From the NCBI GenBank assembly GCA_020052325.1, contig JAGVPF010000163.1, forward strand, positions 1 through 10,482: DNA of 10,482 nucleotides. Direction: 5' to 3'. Below are positions 1-6,769 of the stretch, piece by piece. The first letter of the stretch is position 1, and every line of letters begins with the position of its first letter. The notes beneath the pieces are model-generated. The model searched no databases. It was not told the origin of the DNA and saw only the letters and a list, made by a program, of their open reading frames with translations. Source of the stretch: an archaeon (GTDB taxonomy: Archaea > Micrarchaeota > Micrarchaeia > Anstonellales > Bilamarchaeaceae). A program made the translations under genes and the position numbers.

Positions 1-231
1 GGAAAAGTCCTTGAGGGCAAGGGCGCATGCATGGACCTGGTCCGCTTCAGGAGCTTCTATGATGAACGCAAGGTTGGGGCCAAGGATGTGGAAGATGCCC
101 TTGCTAGCTTCGATTCTGCCAATATAGTGGGAAAGGAAGCGGTCGGTGTGGCGATAAAAATGGGATTAATCGGGAAGAAGGACGTTATGTATATAAAGAA
201 GACGCCCTATATCCAGATTTACAGATTATAA
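1..231 (+). CDS. DUF424-like archaeal protein, C-terminal part (5' end outside window)
   Basis: The reading frame is open from base 1 to the TAA at 229-231, so the gene starts upstream. The visible 76 residues end in a pattern I recognise from the small archaeal DUF424 family: an S-A-N-I-V-G-K-E-A-V block, then A-x-K-M-G-L-I-G, then a short strand and a terminal P-Y-I-Q-I-Y-R-L. The family is usually around 100 residues, so only a short N-terminal part should be missing. An ATG at 31 lies inside the conserved region and is probably not the true start. Its function is unknown. The next gene begins 16 bases downstream on the same strand with its own Shine-Dalgarno, which suggests co-transcription. 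The family assignment comes from remembered motifs, not a search. Confidence 0.72.
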   Translation, partial: GKVLEGKGACMDLVRFRSFYDERKVGAKDVEDALASFDSANIVGKEAVGVAIKMGLIGKKDVMYIKKTPYIQIYRL

Positions 232-236
232 CCTTA

Positions 237-242
237 GAGGTG
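237..242 (+). promoter_or_regulatory. Shine-Dalgarno GAGGTG deciding a GTG start at 248
   Basis: GAGGTG matches the archaeal anti-SD complement (GGAGGTGATC core) and lies 5 bases before GTG 248. An overlapping ATG at 246-248 is in the wrong frame. The GTG is therefore the start of the ACT protein. Confidence 0.75.
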
Positions 243-247
243 GGGAT

Positions 248-655
248 GTGAAATCAGTAACCATAGTAGCCGACGACAAAGTGGGCCTGCTTGCGGACAT
301 ATCCTACATACTGGCCAAGAGCAAGATAAACATCGACGCAATCAACGTTGACGTCGTTGGCGGAAAGGCGATAATTTCGCTCGCATTATCCGATGCCGTT
401 AAAGGCAAGCAGGTCGTGGAAGCGGCCGGCTACAAGTGCGAAGACCCCAATGCGGTAGTGATAAAAATCCCGGACAAGCCCGGCGAACTGAACAAGATGA
501 CCGCCCTGCTCGCAAAGGAAGGCGTGAATGTCCAGAACGTCCACGTGCTTTCCAAGGACGGCGCGAACACCGTGCTTTCGGTCGTCGTGGACAAGCAGAA
601 AAGGGCCGCCATGATTCTCCAGCAGCACCTTATCACGAACGAATCGGCGTATTAG
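248..655 (+). CDS. Tandem ACT-domain protein (amino-acid-binding regulator)
   Basis: This 135-residue protein consists almost entirely of two ACT repeats. Repeat one spans about residues 2-65 and opens with V-T-I-V-A-D-D-K-V-G-L-L-A-D-I. Repeat two spans about 69-130 and opens with V-V-I-K-I-P-D-K-P-G-E-L-N-K-M. Both show the ACT signature of a strand, a turn with D/K-x-G/P-G, then a helix, where small ligands, usually amino acids, bind at dimer interfaces. No enzymatic or DNA-binding domain is attached, so it is probably a stand-alone ligand sensor or regulatory subunit; its ligand cannot be read from sequence. It starts at GTG 248 behind GAGGTG, 16 bases after the DUF424-like gene. Its TAG stop overlaps the stop of the convergent NFACT gene by four bases. 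Confidence 0.85.
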   Translation: MKSVTIVADDKVGLLADISYILAKSKINIDAINVDVVGGKAIISLALSDAVKGKQVVEAAGYKCEDPNAVVIKIPDKPGELNKMTALLAKEGVNVQNVHVLSKDGANTVLSVVVDKQKRAAMILQQHLITNESAY

Positions 656-1647
656 AGTTCCACTTCTGCCGATTTCTCCTTTTTATCTATTTTTCCGTTA
701 TATCTCTTTTCCAGCTCTTCCGATTCTCCGGCTTTGGCAAGCGCCAGGATTTTCTCGACTTCCTGGTAATTGGCGTATATGTAATCCCCGATTTCCTTGC
801 CCGCTCTTTCCTCAATGGCAAGTTGCGAAAGGCGTTCCCTCTGCTTCTCAAGGCGGTCCTGAAGCTTCTCCATTTTCGGGTTCGGCTTCTCCGCGTGGGT
901 ATAGTATTCGTCCGCAGCCTCGCTTAGCGTTGAGAACGCACGCATTTCGAGCCCTTTGTAAGCAGAGAGGCTTGCAAGCGAGTAATCGGCCATTTTCCCC
1001 TCCTTGAAGAATGCGACGGGCCTGGCCTGCGCAACGAGACTTGAGATTTCCTGCTCCAGCTTCAGTATCTGGTTGCCGCTAAGCGAATTGCCGGACGCCT
1101 TCTCATCAATTTTCACCCGTGATAGGGCTTCCAAGGCATAGTCCTTCCCGAGGGGGAGCTTCATGAGTGAGACGATGATGTACTTGTCCGTGGCTTCGAG
1201 CGCCTGGCTCGGCGCGGTCTTTGGCGGCTTGTATGGGCTCCCGGCCTTGATATCCCGGTCCGACCATGATTCGTACTTGTGCGCGCAGACAGTATTGCCG
1301 TCTTTCACGAATATGGCATTCCCCGGCCCGAACATCTCGAATATCAGCTCGCCCTTGTCGAAAACGAAGGAGACGATGCGGTCTTTGTTGATTTGCCTGA
1401 TTTCGATTAAGCGGGCGTTATCCAGCTCCTTTTCCACCTTTTCCGTGAACTTCTCGGATTCTGCCGGCTCGATGTATTTTGTAGAGTGGATTCGCACGCC
1501 GAGCTCGCAGATGATTTCAGAACTGGCGATTTTCATCCTATAGGTGCTCTCGCCGATTTTGCGGATTCGCCCGAAGTGCTTGCCGTTAAGCGAACGCCCG
1601 AACTCGCTTACAAGAAATGAGTATTCAAGATTGGACATCTTATGCAT
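652..1647 (-). CDS. NFACT-N domain protein (Rqc2/RqcH/NEMF-like), half length, lacks NFACT-R
   Basis: This 331-residue protein matches the N-terminal half of the Rqc2/RqcH family, which binds stalled 60S/50S ribosomes and recruits tRNA for C-terminal tailing. NFACT-N covers about residues 4-135 (M-S-N-L-E-Y start, D89-R90 corresponding to the functionally important Asp-Arg pair of the family, then E-L-I-F-E-M-F-G-P-G-N). A helix-hairpin-helix-like part (L-P-L-G-K-D-Y-A-L-E-A-L) lies at about 163-185. A charged coiled coil covers about 247-305 and contains the Y-A-N-Y-Q-E-V-E-K-I-L motif. The protein stops at V-E-L, where full-length homologues (roughly 550-700 residues) continue into NFACT-R. 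The start is Met1 (1647) or Met4 (1638). Neither has a clear SD, and a weak TATA element fits a nearly leaderless start at 1647. Convergent with the ACT gene. Confidence 0.85.
   Translation of the reverse strand: MHKMSNLEYSFLVSEFGRSLNGKHFGRIRKIGESTYRMKIASSEIICELGVRIHSTKYIEPAESEKFTEKVEKELDNARLIEIRQINKDRIVSFVFDKGELIFEMFGPGNAIFVKDGNTVCAHKYESWSDRDIKAGSPYKPPKTAPSQALEATDKYIIVSLMKLPLGKDYALEALSRVKIDEKASGNSLSGNQILKLEQEISSLVAQARPVAFFKEGKMADYSLASLSAYKGLEMRAFSTLSEAADEYYTHAEKPNPKMEKLQDRLEKQRERLSQLAIEERAGKEIGDYIYANYQEVEKILALAKAGESEELEKRYNGKIDKKEKSAEVEL
680..694 (+). terminator. Oligo-T tract, candidate terminator of the ACT gene
   Basis: Two TTTTT runs (680-684 and 690-694) lie about 25-40 bases after the ACT stop on the + strand. 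Archaeal RNA polymerase stops at U-rich tracts without needing a hairpin. The tract is antisense to the lysine-rich C-terminus of the NFACT protein. No stem is evident. Confidence 0.4.
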
Positions 1648-1668
1648 GGCAAAGATTTGGGCTTAAGG

Positions 1669-1676
1669 CTTAAAGA
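1669..1676 (-). promoter_or_regulatory. Weak TATA-like element upstream of the NFACT gene
   Basis: On the - strand the bases read TCTTTAAG, centred about 25 bp before ATG 1647. That matches the spacing seen at other genes here, but the match to a TATA consensus is poor. Confidence 0.35.
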
Positions 1677-1714
1677 AACGTAAAGAAGTTGTAAAAAGTG
1701 ATTAATATTGACTA

Positions 1715-1722
1715 TTTATAAA
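1715..1722 (+). promoter_or_regulatory. TATA box TTTATAAA for the gene at 1746
   Basis: A consensus archaeal TATA box lies in an AT-rich divergent region. Its centre is about 27 bp from ATG 1746, so transcription should start at or within a base or two of the start codon (leaderless mRNA). The same octamer occurs before the HTH regulator at 10154-10161. Confidence 0.7.
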
Positions 1723-1745
1723 ACGTTAGACGCTGATACAATACG

Positions 1746-2465
1746 ATGAGATTACGGAGAAGCGGAGGGGGGAAAGACGCGGAAGCGGGAGCAGCGACGC
1801 GCAAAGCATGGGGCAAACCCATCTCCGAATGCCTGGCAGTGCTCGCCATCTCCGGGGCAATTGGCTGCGCGCACACGCAGGACCATCTCTATGAACCGCC
1901 AAGGGGCAGCATCGCCGTTTATTCGCTCGAAGACGGAATCCGCCCCGAGAGAGTGGCAATAGGTAACGACATCAACGTCATCGCGCACGCGGACGTGCGC
2001 GTCATGCGCGGCGGGAAGCTGATGAGCCTGCAGGATTTGGAGGCGAAATACGGGGATAGCGAGCTTACCTACTGCTGGTTCATATTCCAGGACATCGGAA
2101 TCGGCCCGGACAGCAATCCGGTCTTCTTCCTGCTGAACCCCAGATACAATGAGCATGACGAGCCGAGGTATATCGGCGCGGCGGCCTTCCGTGTGGACGC
2201 GAAGGGAAATGATTATGCGCTCGTCGTCCCGGTGAAGCATGACGACACCGCATTCCAGGACACCGGATGGTCGATAGGGCCGGTGATTAAATCCCGCAGC
2301 GACTTTCTTTTCCGCCTTCACCCCAACTCGTTCATTCCGCTTCTCGATGCGCATGCGATTTATCGGATGCCGGATTACTGCAAGGAGACCGCGCTTCCGG
2401 AAATCGCGGTCGTTGAATTCGGCCGGACCATACCCGTGCTGGCGGTTTATCCTGACCGGGAGTAG
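1746..2465 (+). CDS. Hypothetical protein, possible exported/lipoprotein-like N-terminus
   Basis: I do not recognise a family for this 239-residue protein. The N-terminus is basic (R2, R4, R5, K10, R19, K20). A short hydrophobic stretch (about 29-40) leads to A-I-G-C with Cys41, a weak lipobox; the hydrophobic core is only about 12 residues, so export is uncertain. The rest (about 50-239) is a mixed globular domain rich in strands and aromatic residues, with Y-C-W-F-I-F-Q near 113-119 and Y-R-M-P-D-Y-C near the end; its Cys residues (114, 217) could pair if it lies outside the cell. The start is set by the TATA box at 1715-1722, which gives a leaderless message. The gene stands alone, between a divergent NFACT gene and an RPA-like gene that has its own promoter. 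Confidence 0.7.
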   Translation: MRLRRSGGGKDAEAGAATRKAWGKPISECLAVLAISGAIGCAHTQDHLYEPPRGSIAVYSLEDGIRPERVAIGNDINVIAHADVRVMRGGKLMSLQDLEAKYGDSELTYCWFIFQDIGIGPDSNPVFFLLNPRYNEHDEPRYIGAAAFRVDAKGNDYALVVPVKHDDTAFQDTGWSIGPVIKSRSDFLFRLHPNSFIPLLDAHAIYRMPDYCKETALPEIAVVEFGRTIPVLAVYPDRE

Positions 2466-2475
2466 ATTCCTTATC

Positions 2476-2482
2476 TTTATAT
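2476..2482 (+). promoter_or_regulatory. TATA box TTTATAT for the RPA-like gene
   Basis: It is centred 26 bp before ATG 2505 in the 39-base gap after the previous stop codon. The spacing predicts a leaderless transcript that opens the 2505-7324 cluster. Confidence 0.65.
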
Positions 2483-2504
2483 CGTTTTTCTGCGAAAGCC
2501 ACGC

Positions 2505-3464
2505 ATGGACCTGGAGGAGGAGCTGCTCAAATCCACATCAAAGGACGAGCTTGAGCTCCAGGTTTCGGAAAAGATAGACTCCTTTCACGGCTTCCTGACG
2601 CGCGAGGTCGCCATCAGGCTGATTGCGAAGGAGAAGGGGCTTCTCAAAATCGAGGAGAAGGCGTGCAAGCTCGCGGAGATACCCAAGGGCGAGAAGCGCA
2701 TCTCGTTCAATGCAAAGGTCCGGAGGGTTTGGCCGGTTGCGACCTATTCCTCCGGCAAGAAATCAAGGGTCGTCGAGGTCGAGGACGAAACGGGAGCAAA
2801 GCCCCTCGTGCTGTGGAACCAGGATGTCGAACTGGCATCAAAGCTCAGGGCGCATGATGGGATATCGGTCCGCGGGTCCTATGAGAAGAACGGAGAGCTT
2901 CATTTGGGGTACAGTGGGAGCCTGGAGGTCGTGGACAAGGCGGCATTTTCAGACCTGGAGGCACTCGCCGAAGGTGAGACGGTCCATCTGCGGGGCGTCG
3001 TGTCCCGTGTCGAGGGCTATGACGGATTTGTCCGGGGCGCGCGTACCATACAGGGATTCGCTTTCATCGTTTCCGATGGCAAGAACGAAAGGAGATGCAT
3101 CTTATTCGAAGGGTTGGAGCGCTCGGAGCGCATCCGCCCCGAGGACGAGATAATCATCGAAAGCGCGGGGATACGGAACGGGAATGTGGAGATTGGCGAA
3201 CACTGCCGCATCCTCACAAGACGGAGCAGGGAGATGCTCCTTGGGGAAATCACTGCGCTCGAATGCGCAGGCGACGCCCTTTCGGTGCGGGTCGGAGAGA
3301 AGGAAGCGCTTCTGGAACGCGAGAGCGCGCTTAGGTTGATGGGCGTGGAAGCCGCTCCGGACATCGCGCTTTCCACCGTCGTGAGCCTTAAAAAAGAATC
3401 ATTATTAAATAGTAGAATCGCGCTCAGGATTGAGCTAAAGGATGGGAAGACCGTTCTCAGGTGA
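2505..3464 (+). CDS. RPA-like OB-fold single-stranded DNA-binding protein
   Basis: This 319-residue protein resembles archaeal replication protein A subunits, which coat single-stranded DNA during replication and repair. An N-terminal helical segment (about 10-46, with F-H-G-F-L-T-R-E-V-A-I-R-L-I-A) is a type often found ahead of archaeal RPA OB folds. OB fold one covers about 66-143 (V-V-E-V-E-D-E-T-G-A-K-P-L-V-L-W, typical of RPA strands 2-3). A second, more divergent OB fold covers about 158-238 (V-H-L-R-G-V-V-S-R-V, then E-R-R-C-I-L-F). The last 80 residues may form a third strand-rich domain. The zinc finger of some archaeal RPAs is absent. ATG 2505 sits 26 bp from a TATA box. The TGA stop lies inside the Shine-Dalgarno of the next gene, so translation is probably coupled to cdc48. 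Confidence 0.8.
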   Translation: MDLEEELLKSTSKDELELQVSEKIDSFHGFLTREVAIRLIAKEKGLLKIEEKACKLAEIPKGEKRISFNAKVRRVWPVATYSSGKKSRVVEVEDETGAKPLVLWNQDVELASKLRAHDGISVRGSYEKNGELHLGYSGSLEVVDKAAFSDLEALAEGETVHLRGVVSRVEGYDGFVRGARTIQGFAFIVSDGKNERRCILFEGLERSERIRPEDEIIIESAGIRNGNVEIGEHCRILTRRSREMLLGEITALECAGDALSVRVGEKEALLERESALRLMGVEAAPDIALSTVVSLKKESLLNSRIALRIELKDGKTVLR

Positions 3465-3465
3465 T
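3459..3465 (+). promoter_or_regulatory. Shine-Dalgarno AGGTGAT deciding the Cdc48 start at 3469
   Basis: This seven-base match to the anti-SD complement ends 3 bases before ATG 3469 and overlaps the upstream stop codon. The earlier in-frame ATG at 3442 has no such site and would add nine non-conserved residues. Confidence 0.65.
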
Positions 3466-3468
3466 GAT

Positions 3469-5616
3469 ATGCCCCCAGTCATGCTGAAAGTCGCTGAAGC
3501 CTTCCAGAACGATATCGGCCGCGGCATCGCGAGGATTGATTCGAAAGCGAAAAGCGAGCTGGGCGTCTCGACCGGCGACATAATCAGGCTGACCGGCAAG
3601 AAAGCGGCGCTCGCAATCGTCTGGCAGGCGCACCAGGATGACGAGGGCCTGGACATGATTAGGATGGATGGCATCCTGAGGCAGAACGTCGGGGTGGGCC
3701 TCGGGGAAAAGGTCCGCATCGAGCAGATTCATGCGAAAGCCGCGAAAAAAGTCGTGCTCGCGCCGCAGGAGCCCGTGCGCTATTCGGTCGGGTTCGACCA
3801 GTATGTCAAGAAAAGGCTGATAGGGAAAGCGCTGCTTAAGGGCAACCTGCTTCCCGTTGGCATCTTCGGGACCTCGATTCCGCTTGTCGTCGTGCAGGTG
3901 TTCCCGCAGGGCCCGGTCATGATAAACGAGGAGACCGAGGTAAAAATCAACAAGGAGCCTATCAAGGAAATCAAGAACGTCCCGAACATCACCTACGACG
4001 ATGTCGGAGGCCTGAAAGACACCATCCAGAAGGTCAGGGAGATGATTGAGCTGCCATTACGGCATCCGGAGATTTTCGAGCGCCTGGGAATCGACCCGCC
4101 AAAGGGCATCCTGCTTTATGGCGCGCCAGGAACCGGGAAGACGCTGCTTGCCAAGGCGGTCGCCAACGAGTCGGACGCCAATTTCTTCTATGTGGGGGGG
4201 CCGGAAATCATCAGCAAGTACGTGGGCGAGAGCGAGGAGAGGCTAAGAAAGCTGTTTGCGGAAGCGCAGGAGAACGCGCCGTCCATCATATTCATAGACG
4301 AGATTGATGCAATAGCCCCCAAAAGGGAGGAGGTCACGGGGGAAGTCGAAAAAAGGATGGTCTCCCAGCTGCTCACTATAATGGACGGCCTCAAAGCCAG
4401 GGGCGAGGTCATCGTAATAGGCGCCACGAACAGGCCGGATTCAATCGACCAGGCCCTAAGAAGGCCCGGAAGGTTCGACCGCGAAATCGAAATCGGCGTC
4501 CCCGACAAGAGGGACAGGCGGGAAATCCTCAACATCCACGTGCGGAACATGCCCCTTGAGAAGGACATCGATTTGGCCCAGGTCGCCAACATCACCCATG
4601 GCTATACCGGCGCCGACCTCTCGCTTCTTTGCAAGGAGGCGGCGATAAAGGCGCTGCGCCGAGTTCTCCCGATAATAAATATCGAGGAGGAGACCCTCTC
4701 CCCGCAGGTGCTCGACAGGATAATAGTCACCAAGGACGATTTCTTCAACGCGATGCATGAAATCCAGCCTTCGGCGCTTCGCGAAGTCTATGTCGAGCGG
4801 CCCACCGTGAAATGGAGCGATATCGGGGGGCTTGAGGAAATTAAGCGCGAAATACAGGAAGCAGTGGAGCTGCCGCTGAACAATCCCGAGATTTTCGAGA
4901 AGATGGGCATCCGCCCGATAAAAGGCATCCTGATGTACGGGCCGCCCGGGACCGGGAAGACGCTCCTTGCCAAGGCTGTGGCGAATGAGAGCGAGGCGAA
5001 TTTCATCTCGATAAGCGGGGCCCAGGTGCTGACCAAATACGTCGGCGAATCAGAGAAGATGGTGCGCGAGATATTCAAGAAGGCCAGGATGGCCGCGCCG
5101 TGCGTGCTTTTCATCGATGAAATCGACGCGATAGCGATGCGCAGGAGCGGAAGGGGCGACTCGGGCACGTTTGTGATGGAGCGCGTAGTCGATACGCTGC
5201 TGACAGAGATGGACGGCCTTCGCAGTCTGAAAAACGTCGTCGTCATAGCAGCGACGAACAGGCCGGACATGCTGGACCCTGCCCTCATGCGCGCGGGCCG
5301 CTTTGACCGGCTTGTCGAGATAACCCCCCCTGACGAGCGCGCCAGGCTCGAGATATTCAAAATCAGCACCGCCAAGATGCCACTCGACAAGGAGGTCAGC
5401 CTCAAGGACCTGTCCCGGCTCACTGAAGGATTCACGGGCGCGGACATCGACAACCTTGTGCGGGAAGCCGGCATGAGCGCCATTCGGGACGGGGCAAAGA
5501 AGGTCGTGCCGAGGCATTTCGAGCTTTCGTTCAAGTCCATCGTCCCGAGCGTGAAGAAGGAGGACGTTGAGAGCGTGCAGAAGTTCAAGACCGCGGCTGC
5601 GACAATGTATAGGTGA
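3469..5616 (+). CDS. cdc48: Cdc48/VCP/VAT-type AAA+ ATPase
   Basis: This is a double-ring ATPase that unfolds proteins and can feed the archaeal 20S proteasome. The 715 residues show the full family order: double-psi barrel N-domain (about 5-85, K-V-A-E-A-F-Q-N-D-I-G-R-G-I-A-R), second N-subdomain (about 103-165), D1, D2 and a short tail. D1 has Walker A GAPGTGKT at 218-225 (Ala where Pro is usual), Walker B D277-E278, and an ATNRPD/GRFDRE second region of homology. D2 has GPPGTGKT at 491-498, D550-E551 and ATNRPD/GRFDR. Pore loops are K-Y-V-G in both rings; D2 of archaeal relatives often has Trp there. The C-terminus M-Y-R fits the HbYX proteasome-docking motif. An alternative start at 3442 would give 724 residues; SD position and family N-termini favour 3469. 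It lies directly downstream of the RPA-like gene. Confidence 0.97.
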   Translation: MPPVMLKVAEAFQNDIGRGIARIDSKAKSELGVSTGDIIRLTGKKAALAIVWQAHQDDEGLDMIRMDGILRQNVGVGLGEKVRIEQIHAKAAKKVVLAPQEPVRYSVGFDQYVKKRLIGKALLKGNLLPVGIFGTSIPLVVVQVFPQGPVMINEETEVKINKEPIKEIKNVPNITYDDVGGLKDTIQKVREMIELPLRHPEIFERLGIDPPKGILLYGAPGTGKTLLAKAVANESDANFFYVGGPEIISKYVGESEERLRKLFAEAQENAPSIIFIDEIDAIAPKREEVTGEVEKRMVSQLLTIMDGLKARGEVIVIGATNRPDSIDQALRRPGRFDREIEIGVPDKRDRREILNIHVRNMPLEKDIDLAQVANITHGYTGADLSLLCKEAAIKALRRVLPIINIEEETLSPQVLDRIIVTKDDFFNAMHEIQPSALREVYVERPTVKWSDIGGLEEIKREIQEAVELPLNNPEIFEKMGIRPIKGILMYGPPGTGKTLLAKAVANESEANFISISGAQVLTKYVGESEKMVREIFKKARMAAPCVLFIDEIDAIAMRRSGRGDSGTFVMERVVDTLLTEMDGLRSLKNVVVIAATNRPDMLDPALMRAGRFDRLVEITPPDERARLEIFKISTAKMPLDKEVSLKDLSRLTEGFTGADIDNLVREAGMSAIRDGAKKVVPRHFELSFKSIVPSVKKEDVESVQKFKTAAATMYR

Positions 5617-5645
5617 AAGAGCGGTAAGCCGCGGGCGAATAAAAC

Positions 5646-5651
5646 AGGTGG
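5646..5651 (+). promoter_or_regulatory. Shine-Dalgarno AGGTGG for the gene at 5656
   Basis: It lies 4 bases before ATG 5656 in the 39-base gap after cdc48, which otherwise holds only a small GCGG/CCGC hairpin. There is no TATA box, so the gene is probably read from upstream. Confidence 0.6.
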
Positions 5652-5655
5652 CTGG

Positions 5656-6036
5656 ATGAGAATCGCGATATTCTTCAAGCTGATGATTGCGTCGTTATGC
5701 ATCTCCCTGCTAGCCTTCGCCCTTGTTCCGGGCGTCGGCATAATGGAGGCGCTCAAACTCCTGGCCTTATGCACGGTCTTAAGCATCGCCATCACCGCGT
5801 TCTATCCGGATATACGGGGCATCCGGGCCGGCGATTCCGTCTCGGTCGTCAACGATTCGAACATTCCCAGCATCATCGGCAGGATGGGCATCGCGGCGGC
5901 TTCGGGCAGGAAGAACCAGCAAATCAAGATAACGCTGTCAAACGGGAACGAGGTCATAGGCGTGGTGGAGGGCTACATCGGCCTTATAAGCCCGCCCAAG
6001 ATAAGGATTATATACGAAGAGAAACTGGTGGAATAG
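5656..6036 (+). CDS. Small membrane protein: two N-terminal helices plus cytosol-facing or exported β-rich domain
   Basis: I do not recognise a named family. The 126 residues begin with two hydrophobic helices (about 4-25 and 30-50) separated by a short P-G-V-G turn. A soluble domain follows (about 54-126) with alternating strands and turns (A-G-D-S-V-S-V-V, I-K-I-T-L-S-N-G-N-E-V-I-G-V-V-E-G-Y, K-I-R-I-I-Y-E-E-K), consistent with a small β-barrel of the SH3 or OB kind. The layout recalls NfeD-like proteins that accompany membrane proteases, but no diagnostic motif supports that name. The stop TAG 6034-6036 abuts the TTG start of the membrane protease gene with no gap, and the SD for that gene lies inside this one, so the two are probably translationally coupled and may work together. 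Confidence 0.75.
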   Translation: MRIAIFFKLMIASLCISLLAFALVPGVGIMEALKLLALCTVLSIAITAFYPDIRGIRAGDSVSVVNDSNIPSIIGRMGIAAASGRKNQQIKITLSNGNEVIGVVEGYIGLISPPKIRIIYEEKLVE

Positions 6037-6765
6037 TTGTACGGATTATACCTGGAAAAAGACGAGGTCGTGCAGATTACAATCAGCGTGGCAGCGATAT
6101 CGCTGGCCCTCGGAATAGTTTTCGCGGGCGCTGATGGGATGCTGGCCTACCCGCGCGAGTTCCTTTTCTTCCTCGCCCCGCTCGTTGTCACGGTCGGAAG
6201 CGGGTTCATCCTCCATGAGATGGCGCACAAGCTTGTCGCCATTTATTATGGCGCGCAGGCGAAATTCCGGATGTGGACCCAAGGTCTCCTGTTCATGCTG
6301 GCGACATCCTTCTTCGGGATTCTTTTTGCCGCCCCTGGCGCGGTCTACATCTACTCGAATAAAATCAGCAAGAGGCAGAACGGCATAATCTCGATTGCGG
6401 GGCCTGCCCTGAACGTCGTCCTGATGCTCTTTTTCATAGCACTCGAATTCCTAGCGCCGATTAGGCAGTTCTTCAGCTTCCTGCTGCTTTCAGGCTCTGA
6501 CTTCGCGCCATTCGGAATAGGGGGCGGGGTGCTGAGCGTCTGGAGGTTCGGCGCGGCCATGAACATCATGCTTGCGCTCTTCAACATGATACCCGCTTTC
6601 CCCCTGGACGGCAGCAAGGTATTCGCCTGGAACAAATTCATCTGGATTGGCGCGGTTGGGGCACTCCTCGTCCTTGGCGCGCTGATTATCAGCCCGGGGA
6701 TTGTCATCGGGTGGGGCATGATGCTGCTGCTTTTCCTCGTGCTTTCGAAGCTGCTTTTCGGATGA
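6037..6765 (+). CDS. Site-2-protease-family (M50) intramembrane metalloprotease
   Basis: This 242-residue polytopic protein has the two zinc-site motifs of M50 proteases. H60-E-M-A-H64 (HExxH) lies in the second hydrophobic segment. N183-M-I-P-A-F-P-L-D191-G supplies the third ligand, Asp191, near the C-terminus. About six hydrophobic segments fit (roughly 12-32, 41-60, 80-104, 116-138, 168-190, 200-240). The A-A-P-G-A-V-Y-I and I-S-I-A-G-P-A-L-N-V motifs are typical of archaeal members. No PDZ or CBS domain is attached. Such proteases cut transmembrane segments in signalling or membrane quality control; the substrate here is unknown. The start is TTG 6037, directly after the preceding stop, with GGTGG at 6027-6031 as SD. 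Bud32 follows 4 bases after the stop. Confidence 0.9.
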   Translation: MYGLYLEKDEVVQITISVAAISLALGIVFAGADGMLAYPREFLFFLAPLVVTVGSGFILHEMAHKLVAIYYGAQAKFRMWTQGLLFMLATSFFGILFAAPGAVYIYSNKISKRQNGIISIAGPALNVVLMLFFIALEFLAPIRQFFSFLLLSGSDFAPFGIGGGVLSVWRFGAAMNIMLALFNMIPAFPLDGSKVFAWNKFIWIGAVGALLVLGALIISPGIVIGWGMMLLLFLVLSKLLFG

Positions 6766-6769
6766 TTGC

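Noticed and set aside
3442..3468. Upstream ATG as start of Cdc48
   Set aside because: It adds nine non-conserved residues overlapping the RPA gene and has no SD, whereas 3469 has AGGTGAT at good spacing.
4788..5795. Long - strand ORF of 335 codons opposite cdc48
   Set aside because: It mirrors the codon pattern of cdc48, is rich in Ser/Arg as expected of an antisense frame, and has no recognisable domain.
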